Shown: positions 11,016 through 23,371 of the stretch, in pieces
How positions within the stretch are numbered: position 1 is the first letter of the stretch
How the letters are laid out: each line of letters begins with the position of its first letter
Assembly (NCBI RefSeq): GCF_000264995.1
Contig: NW_006767452.1
Coordinates: 27,550 to 91,549, forward strand
Length of the DNA stretch: 64,000 nt
From: Punctularia strigosozonata HHB-11173 SS5
Taxonomy: Eukaryota > Basidiomycota > Agaricomycetes > Corticiales > Punctulariaceae
Direction of reading: 5' to 3'
Notes under the pieces: model-generated
The model's input: the letters and a program-made list of their open reading frames with translations, nothing else
Told to the model about the DNA's origin: nothing
Databases searched by the model: none
Program-made: the position numbers and the translations under genes

Positions 11016-13553
11016 TCTCACCTCCTCCATACGATCTCGACATCCCCAGCATGCCTCGCAGAACACTGACACACACGATATGTCGCTACCCCACAGGGCT
11101 CTCGGTTCTTCCGTTTCATGAGACCCCCCCCTTCGCATTTAATCTACGTGCATTGTATTCTTCGCCTAGCATTGCTTTCTCGTGCTTTTCATCTACGTTA
11201 CGATCCCTTACGGCGTTTACGACCATTTACGACTCTTACTTAGTCTGGCTTGCTCCTGTCCAACACCTTGCCTACCGCGGTTTCTGCTTGTGTCCGTGAT
11301 TTTCTTTACCTTCTTGGCCTCGGCTTCAAGAACGTCTCGCACGTGTTTAGGACTAACGTCGAATTGCGACTTCGCCGCTGTTGCGGCTTTGTACCATCTT
11401 CTCGAATTCTAGTCCCAAGAGATGGTCGCGCCTTATGATCTACGTGACTGTCGGTGAACCTCATCCGGACGAAGTAGGGGTGGAACCCGCGGCTTGGATC
11501 GTGATTACGTCCAAGCGCCGTGCGCAGTTTTCATATTAATGACCCGTCGACGCCTGGGGCGAGGAGCCAGTTATACTCACTCCGGAATATTGACGAACCG
11601 TGTAAGTCGACGTGTTCCCATCGTTTCAAGTCATATATCACGCATCGACAAAAGTCTAGCCAGTCTAATTATGCAGAAGCGAGAATGTGCTTCCTCTCGC
11701 ATCAGAAGGCCCAGACGGATTCGGGGTGCACCAGCCCTACCTACGGTTGAAACGTTGACCTACCATGATGATAGTGATGCACACGAACAGGTGAATGGTG
11801 AGTTCGGCGCTGAGATGTTCCGATGCTTCATGGGGATGTGCGTGCTCGATAGTACGCAGGAACCTGTTATGCGGCAGACCGTGGTCTTGTACGATCCGGA
11901 TGGCCAACGAAATCCCGTATGATAATAACACGGTCGGTACCCCGAGGGCGCTTCCGATGTCACGAGTACGATAGCGATATGTAAGGACAGGTCAGTCGTG
12001 GCACGCAGTCGAGTGTCTCTGAGCCTCCAGCGGACCATCAGACACGATTGGTCGGGTTTGGAATCAATGCCTGCAGCTTTGTCGGCGTTTTGTTGCGATG
12101 CGGCCATGTATCACTAATATGGCCCTAGGTTCGCGTTGAGAAAACGCAGTGCAGGAATACACACCCCGGATTAGCCGTTTCACCGCTAAATTCGTCCGCA
12201 GGACCCTGGTTTTGTGCGGACGGAATCAATTTTGCTTGTTTGGCGAGCGGATAGGTCAGCGATGCGACCTTCCATCCGCACAATGTAAGCAGAAGCTGTC
12301 ACGGTAAATTATTCGTCCTGAGACAAGCAATGGCGAAGCCGTGACTCACGGGAACGATGAAGGGATCTTACGTGACTTCTACATTTTGCCGGAGGACCGT
12401 GGAAAGCGCGGCGAACACGAAACTAACGAAACGCACCGAAGTGCCTACAAGATAGCCTGTCCCATCTCGTCCGTGAAAGGCAAGGCTGTACGGCTCCGGT
12501 GAACTCTGAGGCCTGAGGAACCGTGTCCTACGGTACCGAGCTCCGAAGGCTGAGCGATGATTGGAGCGCGCGACGCATGGGACTGCGGTCGACGCGATGA
12601 GCAACAGTGTCTGACAGTCGCAGGTAGCAGGCTTGGGAAAGGTGCGGCTGCATACACCGATGATCCTTGCGTAGTAGCGCCTACGAAGATGCGCATAGGG
12701 TATAGACTCTTACCCTCGTGTTCCACTGGCATTGGGAAAGCTCGTGTCATCCAGTGGTCACGACAGAAGCTGGTGGTAACAAGCATGGAATGGCGCAGAA
12801 CAGAGCAGACGCTGAAGGGGTATCAGAGAAGATTTCGAAAAGAGGATAGAGTCCTTGTGATATTAAAACGCGCGCAGTTGTCCCTGGGTCATGGTTTAGA
12901 GCGCCCCCATGCGGACGCCGGGGTCGCGCAAAAGCAGATGTACGGTCCTTGTATGTCTGGGAGTTATACGTCTGGTGACTAGAACTCGAGATAACTGGAA
13001 GAGGTTGTGACCGATGAAGCCGACCAGCCAAGTAGGGCGCGTAGATACATTATTGCTGTGAACCTTGAGGTCGGAGGATCGCGTCTGGTATACTCATACT
13101 CAGACAGGTTGTCTAGCTCAATCATCCACGAGTATAGCTCGCTATGTGTGCTCTGAATGCGTTATCATCGCCAAGCAAGGACTCAGGTCAAGAGAACCGT
13201 TCCGAGTGCGTGAGGACCAACAATCTAGTTCGCAAAATTCGGAGTTTTGAGTCAAGATTCTCACGCCTCCTCCACGTTGGACAGGCCTCCGACCTGTTAC
13301 TCTTTCTTCTGGAGCACACTCGGCTTCGTTTGTGTGTCATTAATCCACGATGATACGTTATGCATCATGCGTGAATATGGATTATCGGCGCCCAGCGCTG
13401 CCTGCAAACCCGATTGTTGGGTCTTGCGACCCACCATGGCCCACTACCGGTTCTCTGTTTTGTCAGCGACCTTCGATCTCAGCGATAACAATAAGAACAC
13501 CTTGAAACCACATTGACTATCCACTCTCGTTCCCTTTTTTGAGGTACTCTGGC
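11016..13553. other. 2.5-kb region without a supported gene
   Basis: The first 400 bases are pyrimidine-rich and suit the 3' UTR of the SAM-domain gene. The rest has only short overlapping frames with no recognisable domain and no convincing splice chain. GC is similar to the neighbours. It may hold a diverged or decayed gene that I cannot see, or regulatory DNA for the aldo-keto reductase that follows. Confidence 0.5.
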
Positions 13554-15063
13554 ATGGCGGACATCCCTGTTTTCACCTTGAACGATGGCACGAAGATCCC
13601 ATCAGTTGGAATGGGGTATGCCCCATGCTCTGCGTTCCAGGATGAACCACGAAGCGTACTAACACATTCAGGTGCTGGATGGGGTCGCCTGGTGGAGGAG
13701 AGAAAGTAGAGATCATGTGCAAGAAAGCGATCGAGGTACGGGCACAGCAACGTCCGATTCGTCGATGCTGATCAGCGGTTGCGTCTGAAGCATGGCTATC
13801 GACACTTCGATACTGTACGTCAGTTCCATCTGGATTGTCACACTTTTCTCAGCCTCTCTCATGGTCTAGGCCAGCGGATATGGTTAGTACCGCGATCCTC
13901 AAATGTGCCCCGGACTCTCTCAGTAGCCCTTGCGCAGGCAACGAGCAACATGTCGGGAAAGCCATCAAGGAATCCGGGATCCCGAGATCGGAATTCTATG
14001 TCACGACCAAGCTCCCGTACGGACCAGTTCCCGTTACCGATTCGAGACTGACGTTTCATGCGTTTACAGGAATACCGACCACCATGATGTTCAACATGCA
14101 TTTGAGGAGTCGTTCAAGAACTTGGACTGCGATTATATCGACTTGTACCTGATGCATTTCCCCCAGGCTGTTATCGTTGATGGTACGATTGAGTGTCCCT
14201 TTCTTGCCACTCACTAACCCAAGGGGCATTCAGCCAACACTAAACCGGAAGATGCTTGGCTTTCTGAGCGTACGTCTTACCCACCTGCGTTGCAGACTTT
14301 GCGCGTTTTTTGATGTAGTCACAGCCTTGCCCCCTGATGCGTCACCGACTTTCGTGGAAACCTGGCAGGCTATGGAACAGCTGCTAGGCACAGGTCAGCT
14401 TCGTTTGATTTACGCGCGCGTGATTATGAACCCGTTTTCAGGCAAGCTCAGAAGCATAGGCGTATCCAACTTTTCGATCAAGCTCTTGGACCAGCTTCTT
14501 CCGCGTGCTACGGTCGTACCCGTAGTCAACCAGGTCGAGCTGCACCCATGTCTCCCTTCCAACGAGCTCATTGCGTACTGTCGGTCGAAGGATATACTTC
14601 CTGTGGCATATTCGCCTCTCGGTGAGACTGCGAACGCCTCCCAACATATGATGACGCTTACATCGGGCAGGCCAAACCCAACCCGTGTTCTTCACAGAGC
14701 CCACCGTCACCGCCATCGCTCAGACTCACGCCGCGACCCCTGCTCAGGTCGTTCTTAGCTGGGGTGTTCAGCGTGGGACGCCTGTCATCCCAAAGAGCGA
14801 GAACGAAGATAGAATGAAAGCTAACATCACGGTGAGACTCCAAAGGAGCCGCGAGTGAATCACTAGGACTGATATGTGGTCCACAGCTCTTAACTCTTTC
14901 GCCTGAAGAAATGGCGAGGATTGATGCAATTCATAAGAAGCCCGGAATGCATAAAGCCTTGACCACCATTCATGTACCCGGCAGTAACAAAACCTTCGGA
15001 TGGACCTACGAGCAGCTTGGGTGGAACTTTATTGAGGGAGGCATAGTCCCCGAAAGCGAATGA
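13554..15063 (+). CDS. Aldo-keto reductase (AKR copy 1, intact)
   Basis: About eleven exons join in frame from the ATG at 13554 to the TGA at 15061-15063. Aldo-keto reductases reduce aldehydes and ketones with NADPH. The catalytic tetrad is visible: Asp in GYRHFDT, Tyr in SGYGNE, Lys in YVTTKLP and His in DLYLMHFP. Later motifs are [44 protein letters not shown], and the tail GWTYEQLGWN. Exon 1 is 13554-13615 and exon 2 starts at 13672 (CWMGSPGGGE). It is closest to the fungal glycerol-dehydrogenase/ARA-like AKRs, but the exact substrate is unknown. Introns are short; all junctions I needed have GT..AG ends. Two relatives, one damaged, lie at 28.4-31.5 kb on the other strand. Confidence 0.92.
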
Positions 15064-18000
15064 TCCCTTTGAATATACGTGTCTCAGAATCAGACGCATT
15101 ATTGCATCTAACTTCGGCTTCGAGGCTCGCTCGCTACAACTTCGGTCCAACTGATAAACAAACACTGTGCTTTTCACGACCTTAAGACAAGTTAGGGCCG
15201 TGGGAAGTTCATCCACAGCCGGCCCGAGGGACACGTATCAGATTATGTAGTTCCACGGTCAGATTATTATCTTTCCACGATCAGATTTGGACACGACTGA
15301 ATCGACAGATCACGTGAAGGCCAATCAGATATAAGCCCGACAAGTTCAGGGTTTGATGGCAACTTGTAGCTTCGTTTATACTACAGCACGACCACTCGCA
15401 ATGTCCCGCGTCTGCTCAGATTGCAACGTGCAGCGTGCAGCGGCTCCTCTATTCTGCGTACACTCTAAGCAACAGAATATATCACTCGGGCGATCAACGC
15501 TCATCAACATCCACGTGCCCCTAAATGTCTGAGTTCCTCCCTGACCTCTCGCTTACCGCCTTCCACCGCATTGCATGCCTAGTAGAGGCGTCCATCGGAA
15601 GCTGATTTAGGTATGCAATTTAACTCGATCTGGCGAGCGTGGTGGAACTTCTTCCGTTCCCAGGCCATAACATAACAACGACTGTCGTGAGGAATGCCTG
15701 ACGAGTCTCATGCAGGGTCGTGAACCCGACAAATCTTCGCTGGCCTATGGTGATCATGAGCGTGAGATGCGCATCTGGACTCTTTCACTCCCGCTGTGAA
15801 TTTCGGTCTTTGTGGTGCGCATAGAAACATGGGCGCTCGCCGCGCCGTCGTCGAACGCGGTTTGATTAGAAGGAACCAGCTTCAATTACCGAGTGATCGG
15901 AGGCAACAGACCGACTGTTTCTTGCCGGCTCGTGCTCAGGGGATAAAGTTCTTCTCTCCTCGCGGGTTTCTTTCCCGCTCCGTGTTGTCAGTGGCCTCAG
16001 TCCTCGGATAAAAGTACACCAACGGTGCATATCCGCCGCTCGGTTGCCGTGTCAACTCGTAGCAGCCAGTGCGCCGGGGAGATAGAAGCCGTTCAACCCC
16101 CCGAATCCTGTCACGTTTGTTTTCAGCGCCACCAAAGGCCACTTGACCCTGCCGACTGCACCTTCGGAGGCCGCTCTGGCCTGTAACTCGTGGACCCCCG
16201 GTGCATCTCTCGACCACTTCCGGAATCAATTAGGAAACGACTCGGAAGCCGGGACCAATATTCACGTGTCCCTCTGATCACAATAGAGCTTACTGTTGAC
16301 TTGGGGCGCGCTCAGGATTGCGCGAATGCGGTCACGGTGCCTTGGTTGCGACGGTCCAGTCTCGCAGCGCTCACCGGTCTCTGCGACGGTGCTCCTTGCC
16401 CGCCTGTTTCACTGTTTGTCGGAGGTCGGAAAGCGTATTCGTTTGCCAAGCGGCTCGAGAATGCATGTCTACGTCCACTCGCTGATCTAGCTGACGGCGG
16501 CCCTGGCACACACCGCAGTCAATGCAATGGAAACGACCGTACAATCTCACATTCATTTGGGCATGTCGTTCGATATAAACGCGACGCCATTCCCTTCCAG
16601 TTCTACGTGGTGACATCCCGCGGCCATGTGTTCCACTCCATAAATGTTCCCGCAAGAGCGCATGGCAAGATCTTTGGATGTGTTCTTCCTCGGTACCGGA
16701 ACCATTTCCCCGGTGGGCATCGATATTGAATACTTCTCGAGAACCAAACGATGCACCATACGCCTAGCGTTGCCGAGAACTGGAAGTGTATCCCGCGCAA
16801 AGCTTACATGTGGCCACTCAGACGATCTCGATTGAGCAAACGAGGCATTCGCTCCCTGCTACAGTTGCTGAGTAACAGCCTGAGGTTTTGGCGATAATGA
16901 ATGAGTACTAGTATGAATGGATACTCTAACTTCTCAAGCACCTGATGACATTTACGCTTCAGAGATGGCTTTCTTCGTGTTCCTGGGGCGGGCGACGATC
17001 CGATTCGTTTGTCTGATTGGAGCAACTGTCCTCATACTATGAGTCAAGCTCGACCGACGAATGATGGCCTACGGGCACGCATATAGTATCCCCTGGTCAC
17101 GGAACGTACTTCCCCCACTGCCCTCATTGAACCCAAATACGGCTTCGCTGTCTTGCCTGAGATCCGTACCGAGGATTGGTCCCGAGGCGCCACCATTCGG
17201 ATACTGAGATTGTGGTGTCGTTATCGTCATCCGCACAGCGCACGCAGGGTATGATCTCGATATCGCACTCATGAACCCAATGTGTCTCTCATTGGGCACT
17301 GTGCAGATTATCGACATCGATTCTGGATGTGAGTCTCCCAGTTCAGCTCACACGTCCTGCTCGATTAACACCGTCTCGATGGTGAGGTCCGAGTTTGGAG
17401 CAGATACGGCAGAGAAAGCTTATTCTAATGACGTTTGTTGTGCAACCATATCTCGAAATTTCGGAATCACAAATCAGAAGACCGGGAACATGTCTTGGCT
17501 TAGGAGAATATCAATCCTCGACCGCTCCGATAAACAAATTCCACACACACTGATATCCACGGTATATCCGGTTACATACGCAGATGCGTTACCACCAGCA
17601 TTTCGCTATGCTCGTCGGAATCTATGTGCTAACTCGTGAATGACAGACTGATGTGCCACCTGCAGTAGTCTGCAGTACGCATCCGCTTTCCCCGCTTGCA
17701 GTATGCATTCCCGTTGCCCAACCCTCCACACCTCTTCCATGTTGCCGCTGTGCACGGCACCGAAGATTTTCCCGACCTCGGCTCCGGATGATAAACGCGA
17801 TCCGGTCGACGTGGTGGTTTCCCAGCTCTCGATTACTCATACAGATCCCCCTCCAGATTATGCTACCTGAATCTGGTCAGTAACGCCCGCGGCTCTCGGA
17901 ACATCATAGGTTATCTCATAACCCCTGATTCTCATCGCGGGCGTAAGAGCACCTGCTCACCATCGTGAAGACCATCTCGTGGGACCGCGGCACCGAGTTC

Positions 18001-18496
18001 AGGGACAACCACTTCATGTACCTTCCCACCAGCTCAAATCGAAGTCGCCGTTCACACAATGCACCTCGTCATCGCGAAGGTCCCGTGGTTGTGGATTCGA
18101 TGCGACCCGAAAAGGCACGTCAACCATGTTTGAGTCCCACCCTTCTTCAGACGAACAACCTGAACGTGAGGAAGAAGCTATTGTTACATTGTTATATTGT
18201 ATGTAGATACAGTGGTTTGATCACATCACCTCACGATACGGCCTAAGGTCATTATTATCGCAAGCAAAGGTATCCGTGTGCTTGCACGGGTATGAGACGC
18301 GGCGGGTCCATGCAAATCAGTGAACGTGGGGCACTCGAGCGGTGCGCGAGTAACATCATGTGCCTCGGTGTACGTCAACCATTCCCATGGATGGCGCGGG
18401 TGTGCGGGAGTGCACCACGGACGACTCCCGGGACGATGCTGTGGGTGTGTGACAGCGGTCCGGTGCGCTGTTCGATGAAGCAAGGCTCGTCGGGAC
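15064..18496. other. 3.4-kb region without a supported gene
   Basis: Located between AKR copy 1 and the 3' end of the APSES gene. Many short frames on both strands; none shows a domain or splice chain I can defend. A minus-strand frame at 17069-17317 has protein-like composition (SGPILGTDLRQDSEAVFG) but no partner exons were found. A phrase resembling integrase (WDRGTEF) near 17980 is too short to call a transposon. The stretch may contain remnants. Confidence 0.45.
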
Positions 18497-18629
18497 CTAC
18501 TTCTGGTAACTACTGGTCGATGGCCAACGCCCGACGCCCGGTGCCATTGTTTGGGGTGCAGGTGTTACGGTCGTTCTGTCGTGATATCTGCTTTACTCAG
18601 TACGAGTCCACGAGGGATGCATGACCTAC

Positions 18630-20204
18630 TCACGAGGATGGGGGTGCATTGGGAGAATTTCGCGAGCGTGAAACCGTGGTTTTAGAGTCACGACCCACGT
18701 CGCAGTCGTCGTCCAATCTCAAGCGGCGAAGGATAGCCGCGGTGTCATGCGTTTCTACGCCCTGGAAATTGTCCAGGGAGGAAATCGGTGGGAGAGAGAA
18801 CGGCGCGATCGCAGCCGACTCGTCGGGTACACGGAGAGGAGGTAGGCGTATCGGCTCTGCTGCCGCGGTATTTGCGGAGACCGACGACGGCGTCGGACAT
18901 TGGCGATGATAATCATATGACGTGGGGCTGTGCGCCGACGTCGGGTCGGAGGATGGGAGGGGTACGTTGGGGCGCTGAAAAGCGGCGAGAGTGGGAGAGG
19001 CAGGGTACGGTGCATATCTGCGCTGCGGATTGTGGCGCTGGCCAAAGGAATGTGATCCGTCGATTCCATGTTCCAACGACCGAGGCAATATAGGCTCCGT
19101 TTTCGGCGAAAGGTGCGATGATTGCGATGATGAAGCAGCGATGGGCCCCGGCTGGGAGGCCCGGCGTTGCGTGATGAGGGGGGAAAGGTGTGCTAGTGCG
19201 TTCTGGGCGGCCCCCGGAGTATACGACGTCGCCGGCCACGTCGCCTCCGAGAGATTACCTGAGTTGTACCTGCTGCGAGCGATATTGTGTTGGGTAGATG
19301 CTGCGTCGGCGGAGGTTGTGGTTGCAGCCTGTCGGCGGCGTCGTCTGCCGCTTCCTGCCGGAAGTATCTGTCCATATCCTGGCTGATCGGGCGACAGGCA
19401 TGTCGCCGGGAACGTCGGGCTAAAACTCCCGCGCTCAGCGGCAACGACAAGGTAACTGGCACGGAGCATGAACTCACCCGAACAGCGGGATCAAGTCTTC
19501 GCGGATGGGCCATGCCACACTGCGATTAATACATGATTAGAATTCGAACTACGAACTGCCGCCGCGAAACGGTCGACGTACCGTCTAGAAAGCCGTAAGG
19601 CGACCTATGTATTGTGCTCAGATAGGGAACAAGAGCAGAAGTGATGTTAGCGACTAACCTCGTAGGGTAGCCAGGTTCCCTGAATCTTCAGATAACCTCC
19701 GCGCACGCGGCGGATATGCGGCTCTAGCTCTGGTTGTGACTCAACCATCTTGACAATATCGGCTGGTAGTGAGGGCATCAGAATCAGCGCGCGGTATACA
19801 TCGCCAATTCTAGGGATGGCCGACCTTTCGAGTTGCCCAGGGCTTCAGGGGGGCAAGGTCTCAGTGAATGCGTTATGGGTGCGTTCCCGGCAGCGTACCT
19901 TTCCATATACCCGTCCATAGGACGTAGCCTGAAGCTCGACGATCAGCGGTCGCATTGGGGCAATAAGCAAGCACACCGACCGTCATCGATGTCCATCATG
20001 ATCCATTGGCCGCAGAGCTGATATTCGTAAACCGGTCTAAAACCTCCTTCAAACCCGGTTCAGCCGGGAGACAACGAGCGATACTCACATATATCCTCGT
20101 GGATCATTGCTAGTGATGTATCTTCCCTTCGTCACTTGATGTTTGCTGCTCGCAAACGGTCGAAAGCGCGAGTTGGATCCAGCGGAGTGAGGTGGAGATG
20201 TCAT
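18630..20204 (-). CDS. APSES/KilA-N DNA-binding transcription factor
   Basis: Eight exons (20204-20089, 20036-19981, 19928-19899, 19842-19825, 19762-19659, 19604-19582, 19519-19478, 19419-18630) give 392 aa. Residues about 20-150 form a complete APSES domain: KHQVTKGRYITSNDPRGYIP, EYQLCGQWIMMDIDDGYVLW, GIWKALGNSKADIVKMVES, RRVRGGYLKIQGTWLPYEVA, and the AWPIREDLIPLFGPTFP tail. Every piece is joined in frame by splicing, so the model is strong although no long frame shows it. The C-terminal 240 residues are Ser/Pro-rich and disordered, ending near LPPISSLDNFQG and HDTAAILRRLRLDDD. APSES proteins are nuclear regulators of fungal development and cell cycle; the subgroup is not assigned. The stop at 18630 overlaps a good donor (TC|GTGAGT); splicing 46 nt would instead add about 30 residues and end at 18497. 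Confidence 0.9.
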
Positions 20205-21734
20205 GGTGCGGGGCAGTGCCTGAAAACGGAAACCGCTGAGGTCAGACGCATGCCGTATCATAAATACGCGAAGCTGACCGAGGGGGCAGGAGATGCGGAA
20301 GTATAAATCTGATCCAGATCGTTGAACGCCACCTGCGACAAGAGGAGGGATGGGAGTGTCGTGAGTTGCTTTAATGGGGTGATGTCGACGCTCAAAAGCC
20401 GGGCACGGGGGGGCTTGAACCTTCCTGGTGGGGTCGGGGCACCAAATTCGCACCACGCCGAGGATTGAGCCTAATACATGTAAGGACGTTCCACGTTGCC
20501 GATAGTTTCATGGCTGATCATTTGTGTCGGTGGAGCACGCGCAGAGAGAATTGCCCTGCTTGCCGGGTGCCTTCGGCCCGCTACGGGGGAATCTTCTGTT
20601 GGATTTCGCATCATCCCGAAGCGCGCTAGGTTCACGGGACGCTCGCCAGGGGCTTCGTGGTCCTCGTTCACCATGTCGACCGTCCGGAGCCGAGCCGCTT
20701 ACCCCAGGTTTCATATCGACGCCGTTCTTCTGCGTAGAACGGTGCAGGACTGATGGCGTTCCTCCGTCTCGGGTCCTCCGGCATCTCTACCCGTGAGTAC
20801 GTCGCCTGAACCTCCGTCGAACCGGGCGTTTTGGAAAAGGTCAAGATGCCGAGCCGCTGCGCTGGCGCTGAGGGAGGCCTGCTTTGATGAGCGTTCAACG
20901 GATTGAGTACTCGACCTCGCACAGACAGCGCAAGCACCGCAAGGCCATGGGAATATCCCCGCGCCGCCATTGGCTCGACCGAGCAGGCGAGACCGACAAT
21001 ATCCACCACGAGCGCCCTTCGGCGCCCTGGGGAGCGGCTTCGCAAGCCTCGGGGTCACATACGCTTCTTTCGCCGGCGAACGAGGCTATCTCGATGGTGG
21101 CGAGAAAAAAAACAAATGAAAACGGGCCCTGGGCCGCCGGGGGTCCGTCTCCCACGTTGCATCCCGGTGACCGAGGACAAGCTGCCGAGATCAGTTAGCT
21201 CCTCCCTGCTGGCGCATGGATGGCGATGAGATAAACAATCGAAAGTTCGTATAGACGCGAGCCAAGAGCTTCAGATTTGATTTGCCGTTGTTGCGTGGAT
21301 GATGCTCGGTGGTTCGTCGACGGGGTGGGCTCGGTGTCTGTTGGGATCGCTGGCAGTGGTATCCTTCATGAACGGCTAAGCAAGGACGACGGCAACGCAG
21401 ATGATTGTCGTTCGCTATCCCTCCGAAGAGGCGGAAAGTACGATCATGGCCGGATACGGGCGCGAGAAGTGCTGTGCCTATCATCTCCGTTTTAGGACCA
21501 TGCCCACCTTCGGTCGGTACCGAGAGACTAACGATGACGGGAGGCAGAGCCCGGGCCGCAGCACCCTCGGAGGTCAGCCATTGAGCTGCCATTCGCTTCG
21601 TAGTCGAGGACCTCAACTCGGAAACGGAATACACACAGTCGCTGCCGTAAACGCCGGTTCTATCATCAGCAATATGCCTATACATGTCCATGCATGTCGG
21701 ACCCTTTCCCCTTCTTTGAGGCGCAATAGATCTA
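20205..21734. other. Upstream region of the APSES gene and 3' flank of ODC
   Basis: GC-rich with many overlapping frames on both strands, none with a recognisable motif. It should contain the APSES gene promoter and leader and, at its right end, the ODC 3' UTR. No tRNA or repeat was recognised. Confidence 0.5.
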
Positions 21735-23371
21735 TCAATACCCGCGAGTCGCGCGCGCGAACGAGCCAAGCACGGCCTTCACCTCCCTGCCATCGGAGCC
21801 CCCTCCTACCGTGTACACCACTTTACTCACGTCGAACCCATTGAACCGACTGGCCGCGCAGATCGTGTAGGCGCCCATGTTGTCGAACCCAAGCCAATCG
21901 CCGACGGCGAGCGTAGCAGGTAGTTCGGCGTTCGCGCACACGCAGTCGATACTGTCGCACGTCGGCCCCCAGACACTGCTCTTCAGCGTGCGGCTGCCGG
22001 CCGGCACATGAAAGGAGCCGTCCAAGGACAAGACGTAAGGGTGGACGACTTGGTGATCGAAGAGGATGCAGTTGAACGCTCCGTAAACGCCGTCGTTGAT
22101 GTAATCTGATGGTACCAAGTGAGCTCGGTGTCAATGCAGAGTACGGCCGGACGGAAACATACACATCACACGTGGCTGATCTTCTTCCATGCCGTCCATA
22201 TCTTGTTCGGTTCCGTCATCGAGGGGTGCACGACGAGCGATGACGTTCGCTGCCAGGTTGAACGCCTTCGAGACGTAGAAGCGGCCTGGCTCTGCGATGA
22301 TCCTGATGCCGAGCTCGCGGCGGTCGATGAAGTACTCGTTGATAGCGCGGCGCAGCACGCCAGCCGTGCGCTCAAAGTTGTTGTCCTCAAAGCCACCCCC
22401 GACGTCGAGGAGCTTGAACGCGTATCCGACTTCTTTGCCGACGTCGAAGGCGGTCCTTGCGCGCATGACAGCATCCGCGAATGCGTTGGAGTCGAAGCAG
22501 CCACTGCCGACATGGAAGCTGACGCCCACCACGTCCAAGTCGAGCTCCTTCGCCTTCTCCAAAAGGCCTCGCACCGCCACGAGTGGCGCGCCAAACTTGA
22601 GGCCGAGCCTGCACAAGCTCTTGGAGTCGTCGGTGAGGATGCGGAGGACGAGTTTAGCGCCAGGGTAGACGCGTTTGATCTTGTAAAGCTCGTCGGCGTT
22701 GTCGAATGTCATCATCTCGACCCCCGCTTTCTGAGCGCCACGTATGAACGAAGTCGCTTTGCAAGGATTGGCGAAGATGATGCGAGAAGGGTCCACGGCG
22801 CCAATCCCCAGAACCTGCGAGATTTCGCCGTTTGAAGCGCAATCGAAGCCCGTACCAAGGCCGGCGAGGAGGCGAAGGACGTAAGGATCAGGGTTGCACT
22901 TGACAGCTGTGTTACCAATATAGAATCAGGGTCCACGATCAAGGAGTACAGAATATAGGACGTACCATAGAACGGCTCAATATCGGGAAGACAGTGCTTC
23001 CATCGCTGGTGTTGACGATAGACAGCGCTGAGGTCTGCCACAAAGAAAGCCTTTTCGGCATCGGGCACTCCGTCAGCGGCAAGGCGGGAGGCCTCCATGA
23101 TGCCTTTTCGGAGGTGTACGTCCGGGTGGCCAGACAGGAGAGGGGGTAATTCGGGAAAGAGTTCGTCTTCGTCTTCAGAAGTCTCTGAGATACCTTGATC
23201 GAAATGCGACTGAGGGAGGTTCACGACACCCCGCAAACCATGTACGACGGCATCGTTCGGCCATGAGAGTTTATCCTTGAAGGAACGAGGGAATCCATTG
23301 GAGGAGAGAGATGGAGAGCAGGAAACAGATATGTCGACAGTGCAAGCAGCAGGCAGAATGTCAATGGCCAT
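21735..23371 (-). CDS. ODC: Ornithine decarboxylase
   Basis: Three exons (23371-22966, 22906-22163, 22105-21735) give 506 aa. The enzyme decarboxylates ornithine to putrescine, the first and usually limiting step of polyamine synthesis; it is a cytosolic PLP-dependent dimer. Motifs: the PLP lysine in FYAVKCNPDP, split by intron 1; FDCASNGEI; FHVGSGC; LLDVGGGFEDN; the phosphate-binding EPGRF; YINDGVYGAFN after intron 2; and the catalytic cysteine in WGPTCDSIDC. The acidic N-terminal extension of about 100 residues is usual in fungi. Both introns are 57-59 nt GT..AG. Expression is normally tuned by antizyme and polyamines in fungi; nothing in this sequence shows that directly. Confidence 0.96.

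Noticed and set aside
11494-11922. 143-codon plus-strand open frame
   Set aside because: It begins at TTG, has no domain-like motif, no splice partners and no start context; probably chance.
16190-16729. 180-codon plus-strand open frame
   Set aside because: No family resemblance, and an overlapping minus-strand frame looks equally likely. Long frames are expected by chance in this GC range.
17960-18200. Integrase-like phrase (WDRGTEF)
   Set aside because: Only a handful of residues match; no reverse transcriptase, long terminal repeats or DDE triad were seen, so I do not call a transposon.
21191-21769. Minus-strand frame of 192 codons overlapping the end of ODC
   Set aside because: Starts at TTG inside the ODC last exon in another frame; a shadow of the real gene and its 3' UTR.
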